A stretch of 64,000 nucleotides of DNA, from assembly GCA_025403435.1 (NCBI GenBank), contig CM046354.1, positions 36,545,533 to 36,609,532 of the forward strand. The letters are read 5' to 3'. The notes below the pieces were generated by a model that did no database searches, was not told where the DNA came from, and worked only from the letters and a program-made list of their open reading frames with translations. The stretch's first letter is position 1, and each line of letters opens with the position of its first letter. The translations under genes and the position numbers were made by a program. This DNA comes from Artocarpus heterophyllus (lineage: Eukaryota > Streptophyta > Magnoliopsida > Rosales > Moraceae). Positions 58,068 through 64,000 of the stretch are shown piece after piece.

Positions 58068-59401
58068 GGTTTCTGGTTTCTAGTTTCTGTTTTCTGTGCA
58101 AATAGTGGGGAGAGTTGCAGCAAAAAGGAGAAAGAAAGAGTTGGGAGTGAGATAACGCAGCGCGTTTCATGAATTAAAAAAATAATAATAATAAAAGACG
58201 TTTTGAATTTTTGTTGTCGCTTGCTATAGAGGTTGGTTCTGCTATACATCCACGATTCAAAATACATTTAAAAAAAAAAAAAAAAAAAGAGCATCCACAC
58301 CACACAAGAAAGCTAGCAAACGATAACAAAGTCTCTGTAAATGTTTTTTATTAACATTAAACGTCCTGCATCGGAGAAATATATGGAAATGGAGAGGAGT
58401 AAGCAACGATATAATCTAAGGAGAGGTTGGTGGCTATTTTTACGGCAGCTTTTGAAGCTTCGTTTTTATTTATAGCTAAAATGGACAGTTGAATTCTTCA
58501 AAAAAATGGACAGTTGAATAGTACAAGATCCCATTAAAAAAGGATTTCTGCTATTTAAATTGAAAAAAAGAAAGTTTAAAAGCTCATCAGGATTTTTTTT
58601 TTTTTTTTGAAAGCAAACTCACAAACTTAGTCACATATGACCCATATTAAGAGAACTTGACCTCAATTATTAACTAGTAAGGACGAACACAATACAGAGA
58701 CAAATTTCAAGTGTCTAGACCTAATTAAAAAGCCTTGCTCGACACGAAAACTAGAGCTTCACAAGACGCGTCACAAGATATCACAACAATCGATAGTTTA
58801 AACTAGTCGACCAAAATCAAAACCCCCTCAGTGGGACACAAACAATATGGCTTAGAATAAGATTTAGTTGGATTTCTACATACCTTTTGTAAATAACAAA
58901 CAAAGATAACATACAAGCCAAAACCAGACGTGTGGAAACCATCTCATTCACCCCTTTTATTACAACCGAAACAAACAAAGTAAGAAAAAAGGCGAAAAAG
59001 GAAACTAACATTTTTGGCATTTTGGAGTAGCTTGACTGTGACATGACCAATTGCCACTAAGCCACACAAATGCACCATACCCTTAAAGCCAAACTCCACT
59101 TTCCTTCTGTCCCTCGCCCCATCGATCACCACCAACCCTCCATCCCCCTCACCAATAATGACACATACTACTCCTACTCCCACATCTACGTTTGAGGTGG
59201 CAAACCTCCCCGTTGGAAACAAAGACCTCGCGCCACATACCCATCAGACTCCTCCTACTACTTGCCTAGTCATACGCTGCCATTTGGTTGGATCTCATCC
59301 CATACTCGGTTGCCCCCTTACCACACCACCTAGATCTATGACGACAGAGAACCAAAGCCCAAGCTATGATTAAGCCGAAGACAAGTTGCCAAACACCTAG
59401 C
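58068..59401. other. Intergenic region with homopolymer runs
   Basis: 58269-58288 is a poly-A run and 58591-58608 a poly-T run. 59050-59350 is GC-richer and gives an open minus-strand stretch (59222-58944) rich in Gly and Val, which I could not assign and do not call as a gene. No repeat end was recognised before the copia LTR at 59402. Confidence 0.35.
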
Positions 59402-61396
59402 TGCTAGACATGTATGCCCTAAGGAGTAAAATGTTGTAATATGTTTTTGGAGACATTTTATTAATAAAGAATTTATTTATTGTTCATATACCAAATGTTA
59501 TCCTATTTATGTTCATATTTGTTGAATGTATGATATGTAAACAGAAGTCTAAGATTGTCAATCTAAATCTTTAAGAATCAGGCGTATGATAGACAGATTA
59601 TGTGGAAGACATGATTCTAAAGGTGATGGTTTAAATCATAAGATCCACAATCAAGTGAATAAAGTTGGGAGCTTTATTCATGCTAAGATTGTTATCTTGT
59701 CTACACCCGTAGTGGGAGTGGCTTGTCTTGGCCATTGGAGTTGGACTCCGCGAGTAGAAATATTGGCGCATTGTTATAGGTGACAATATATTGGATCGGG
59801 ACATAAAATAGAATTGATTTAGATTAATAATTCCATCTGTGCAAATCAATTCATTTTAGAAGATCATATGTGTTGTATCTCAATTCTCAAATGTCTAATG
59901 GGCCTATTATCTTGTCTTATGTCTTTTGATGTACCAAAGGGTGATATCTTGACTTTGTGATAGTACACATACTGGTATGTTGGAGACATAACTCTTGATA
60001 GCGTATACCTGTTATTCATAGACATGGAATCCATAGCTCCATTAGTGGAGTCAATGATATTCTCTTATATGCATTATCTTGTAATTGAAAAGCTAGAGCG
60101 CTCAACCATTTGGATACATAGGTGTAACCGAATGGTATACTGTCTTTAGATAGTAAGTTTTCCAATTGTGAGATAACGAAATGTGAGATAAAAAAAATCG
60201 GTAAGGTAAGATAGAATTTATCCTTAAGCTAATTAGGAATACCCTATGGGGATACAACACATTATGATATGTCATGGACACTTAGCTAAATTGGAGCCTT
60301 GTACTTTTATATAGTTCGATTATGATATGTCATGGACACTTAGCTAAATTGGAGCTTCGTAATTTTATATAGCTTGAGAGTATAGCTCTAAGCTTTTAGT
60401 GGAGTAACGTTAGAGTTGATAATTATAAAATATGTATATGGGATATTATAGTTTATAATTATCGGAGCTTGAACTTTATAGGTCCATCACGTCTCCCTTG
60501 CTAGCTCATAATAAATCCTGTAATAATACAGCATGCTTTTCTAATAAATTGGTGACTTATGTTGAATTATTGGATTGGCTAAAATTCGATAGGATCATAT
60601 AATTCATGTCTATATATCGGTTGAATTAATTTTATAAATTAATTCAAGATAAACTCATTGAATTATCAAAAATATTTATTTTCCTTAAGATTATCCAAAA
60701 ATGACTATTTTAATCAGATAACTTCTTTATTTGGTTATTTTAATTAAAACTGAAGCTCTATCCAAAGAATCTAGGGTGCAAAATAAAAGATTCTCAGATA
60801 TCATATTATCACAAGTTTGGTAGGCCGATCTATTAGTTTAGCCTGTCGATGAATTAAGTTCGATATGCCGATCCATTAGTTCGACCTGTCGATCTAATGA
60901 TAATTTGATTATACGTTTCTAATGCGATATATCATAAGTTAATCTAGATTTAAATTTTTGAAGCCTTATATGATAATGACTAACGCTAGGTCTGACATCT
61001 CTAAATAGGAGTGATTTTTCTTAGTTATTCAAATCAATTGAGAGGTTTAGAATGAGTATTCTACTGTGAGATACTCTAGGAACCCCTAATAGCTATTGTT
61101 CATAATCACAAACCTTGGCTTTAGATCTTCTTAATTGGTTTGAAGTAGAGTCATCGGAGAATAGCTATATGATGTGTGCCCATATACATTCTGATTGTAG
61201 ATAGAGAATAGCAAAGAAGACTAGTAGGTTGAGACTTTTCTAGAACGTTCTCCTCTTCACAGATTGAAGGAGCTCTTCGGCATACAAAGGTTAGTAAGAT
61301 CTGATTAATTTATATATATAGCATGTTAAACTTGTATTTTAGAAAATATTCTAATTTTAAATTTTAAACTTTTGCTGCATACTCATTTTTTCAACA
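59402..61396 (+). repeat. 5' LTR of the right-hand copia element
   Basis: TGCTAGACATG to TTTTTTCAACA, 1995 bp. It contains a private 58-base tandem duplication at 60261-60376 and near-palindromic words at 60815-60900 upstream of the likely promoter. Confidence 0.9.
60261..60376 (+). repeat. 58-base tandem duplication inside the copia LTR
   Basis: Units 60261-60318 and 60319-60376, both starting ATTATGATATGTCATGGACA, with a few substitutions. Other LTR copies in the window have one unit. Confidence 0.9.
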
Positions 61397-63036
61397 ATTG
61401 GTATCAGAGACGTGGTTTTTTTGTTAATTTACAAGTTTATGACCATGTTATATATATATAAATTATGTGATCTTGATCTCTCCTATGCTTGAATTTAATT
61501 TTTTTAGAGGGTTGGTACTCTAAGGTTTCTATATATTTATATGTTGTCAGGAGATTATATGATGAATGTTTATTAATTAATTATGGTTGATTAAATTATT
61601 ATTTAATTATTTGTTAATTAATTAATTTATGTTGTTTATGGTTTCTTAGAAGTTAGAATGTGTATCTAGGCTTTTCATGTAATTAGATGGTGGCCTATCA
61701 TCACCATCTAAGAATTATTATTTAATTTTAAATTTGTAAGAATTTTATAATTAAATAATTATTTGGAGTAAAGACAGATCTAGAAGATGGATGATACGGT
61801 TCCATTGTTTTTTTCCTAAGTTTTTAAATTTTTTAGGTTTTTGAATTGTTGAAAATCAGATTGAAAAACTACGTAAAAACTATTTTTTGGAAAACGTGAG
61901 TTCTACTTAGTCAGCAAGCTGAACCCTCAAGTTCAACAGGCCGATGGTCGCAGACCAGCAGGCCGTCCACATGGTAGGATTTAGCTAGCTCTAGCGGCAG
62001 GCTGAACTGTCAAGATCAACAAGCCAATGGGCGATAACCGATAGGCCAATCACATAGATCGGCAAGTTGGCAGAGAGCTATGGTTTTTCAAAAAAGGTGC
62101 ATTTTTTGGTGCAATTTTTATTTTATTTTTGAGACAATTCTGAGAAACATGGAATTTTGTGATGATCGAAAAAGTGAAGTATTTGATCTATACATAATTG
62201 AAGACTTGCAAATGGATACCAAATGAAGACGGATACAACTTGAAGATACAAGGACAAAGAATCGATAATATGTTTCGATTGATCTATTTTAATGTTTAAT
62301 TTCTTTTCTCTGGGATGGAACCATAATATTAGGTTGTTTATTATTTTTTTTCTTGTGGCTTTGCACGATTGTTTTGCTTGTTTGCATTATAATATGATTT
62401 GCCATGTATGTTGACAACATGTCATATAGAATAGGGAGTGCTACTCATTAAAAATTGTTTATGTAGTTTTAAAATAAAACCGTTGTTTTTCAAAAGATTA
62501 AGTGGGAGAAGGTTTTCGAAGAGAGGACCTACGGCCTCTAGCGTTGGTCCATAGGTAGCACATGGTGGTCTCGATCCCTAGGAAGGGATGTCATCATGTC
62601 CCGGGATGGATCTCTGAAAGGATAATTTATTTTAGCATGATCTATCGTTGCACACCCCTAGGTGGCAATTATAGATCATTGATAAAATAGTTAAAATGAT
62701 GGTTGCATGCTCAAGTTAATTTTATTATTAACCTCTCCTAGGAGCTCTGTTAATAAAATTAATAGCCGAAGAAAATGATTATTAATATAGCTGGATTAGA
62801 CGGGTCATAGATGGCATATATTAATCGGAGGGGATCTGTGTTCTTAATTGAATTCGGCGATTCTCCCTTAGGTGACTTGTTGAATTCTGAATTAGGAATT
62901 ATCGTTGTATGGTTGTGATTTTTTCAAAGTTTTAACACATAAACACAATTGTGTGCTTACTTGATTGTGTTATCTTACTAAACTGTTATGGTATGTTTGC
63001 TTATATTTGGTATATGAATCTTTATTGTAGATTAAA

Positions 63037-63960
63037 GTGTCTAAAAATGTTGTATCTTTAATACTTGATAAAAATCAATTAACTAGTGAGAATTACAATG
63101 ATTAGAAGAGGAATCTGAATATCGTCCTGTCCTTTGAGAAACTAAAATTCATGCTGACAACACTATGTCCTCTTAAACCTACCAAGGAATCCACTAATGA
63201 GCAAATCTAAGCGTATGATTGCTGGAAAGATGCTAACGATTAGGCATGCTGTTATGTTATGGCTAGCATGAACGACATGATGTAGGCTCAACATGAAGAT
63301 TATAAAACTATGAAGCAGATCATGGATAATTTTGAAGACATGTTTAAAGACCAAGCCATAACAAAATGGCAAGGGGCACTTTGGAAACTTTTGAACTACA
63401 AACAAAGACTGGGGACTCCTATAAAGGAGCATATGATATTAGTCATGGGTTATCTCGCTGAGGCTTAAGTCCATGGAGCTGATATCAATGTTGAGTCACA
63501 GATGACTATGGTTTTTGAGACTCTATCAAAGGAGTTTATCCCGTTTGGAGCTTCGTAAAATTTGGGCAATAGACAGGATGTGACCTTAACGGAGCTGATG
63601 AAGCAGTTAAAAGAGTTCAAAAATCTAATCAAGGAAACTCCTGCAATGGCGAGGTTAACTTGGCGACTGCATCCGGTTCCAATCCTATCCCTAGGAATAG
63701 AAGGAAGGAAGCATAGGGCTAAGAACGGGAAGCCTTTTATTCTTGCAAATGACAAGAATAAGAAGAAGAAAAAGAAGAATCCAAAGAAACTCAAGTGCTT
63801 TTACTGTAGGAAGGTTGGGCACATCAGGAAGAATTGCAAGGACTTCCTTTCCCGATGAGGTAAGTATGATCTTCTGGTTATTAAAACTTGTTTGGTTGAG
63901 GAATCAAGTGACACTTGGGTTATAGATTTTGGAGCAACTTATCATTTTTGTGTTTCTCTG
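63037..63960 (+). pseudogene. Copia gag and start of protease, degenerate
   Basis: This corresponds to 36285-37208 of the full-length copy. The start codon is GTG in place of ATG, several stops are shared in position with the other copy (for example at the Tyr-Asn-Asp-Trp site), and others are private. A zinc knuckle C-x2-C-x4-H-x4-C is readable near 63797-63838, followed by a stop (63856-63858). The protease motif is Asp-Phe-Gly in place of Asp-Ser-Gly, so the active site is lost. Confidence 0.88.
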
Positions 63961-64000
63961 CAGGGGTTAAAGAAATGAGAAGTTTTCTGCATGAAGACTT

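Larger units (their letters stand above)
59402..64000 (+). mobile_element. Copia element, 5' part (continues beyond the window)
   Basis: Same family as 32534-42287 but more diverged. 5' LTR 59402-61396, primer-binding site TGGTATCAGAGA at 61399-61410, leader with the TCGGC..GCCGA-type words at 61905-62075, and gag from about 63037. The window ends just after the protease motif. Confidence 0.92.

Noticed and set aside
58944..59222. 92-residue Gly/Val-rich minus-strand ORF
   Set aside because: Composition follows the locally GC-richer DNA; no motif, splice or promoter support was found.

Overview
The window is nuclear DNA of a flowering plant, probably a eudicot. It is AT-rich, has spliced plant-type genes and is packed with nested Ty1/copia and Ty3/gypsy LTR retrotransposons. 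I see no operon, CRISPR array, tRNA or rRNA gene. The species cannot be told from the sequence.

Left part (1-17.2 kb). Two intact, intronless reading frames lie in tandem on the + strand. The first (278-799) looks like the small basic, cysteine-rich nucleic-acid-binding protein that some filamentous plant RNA viruses encode. The second (1443-2093) is a divergent cytokinin-activating LOG-type phosphoribohydrolase. They are followed by a pair of repeated hairpins, then by the polypurine tract and 3' LTR of a Ty3/gypsy element (3049-5017). The pair is therefore either an endogenous viral locus or cargo in the post-pol position of a retrotransposon. Next come a truncated copia element (5029-7240) and a long, decayed copia element on the minus strand (about 7.8-15.7 kb). 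The latter has a coiled-coil/acidic coding remnant downstream of pol, as in Sirevirus-like elements.

Middle (17.2-29.3 kb). A minus-strand copia element with an internal deletion (17239-23517) has perfect CCAAG target-site duplications. It is followed by a solo LTR of the same family (23618-25652) and about 3.7 kb of non-coding DNA.

Right part (29.3-58.1 kb). One pectin methylesterase gene spans 28 kb on the minus strand. Exon 1 (57331-56579) encodes a signal peptide and the pectinesterase-inhibitor-like pro-domain. Exons 2 and 3 (31241-30890, 30026-29332) encode the catalytic domain. The splice phases fit exactly and give a 599-residue protein with all catalytic residues. Intron 1 is about 25.3 kb. 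It holds a gypsy-derived element with 1.9-kb LTRs and almost no interior (32385-46126), a full-length copia element nested in its first LTR (32534-42287), and an Athila-like element reduced to gag (48712-54807). Immediately upstream of the pectinesterase gene, head to tail, is a probable two-exon gene for a microprotein of about 48 residues (58067-57601). The window ends inside another copia element (59402 to beyond 64000).

Across the window, three unrelated retrotransposon families carry arrays of short GC-rich, near-palindromic motifs in their LTRs or leaders. Premature stops in the full-length copia and Athila-like coding regions are almost all single C-to-T type changes, as expected from decay of methylated DNA.
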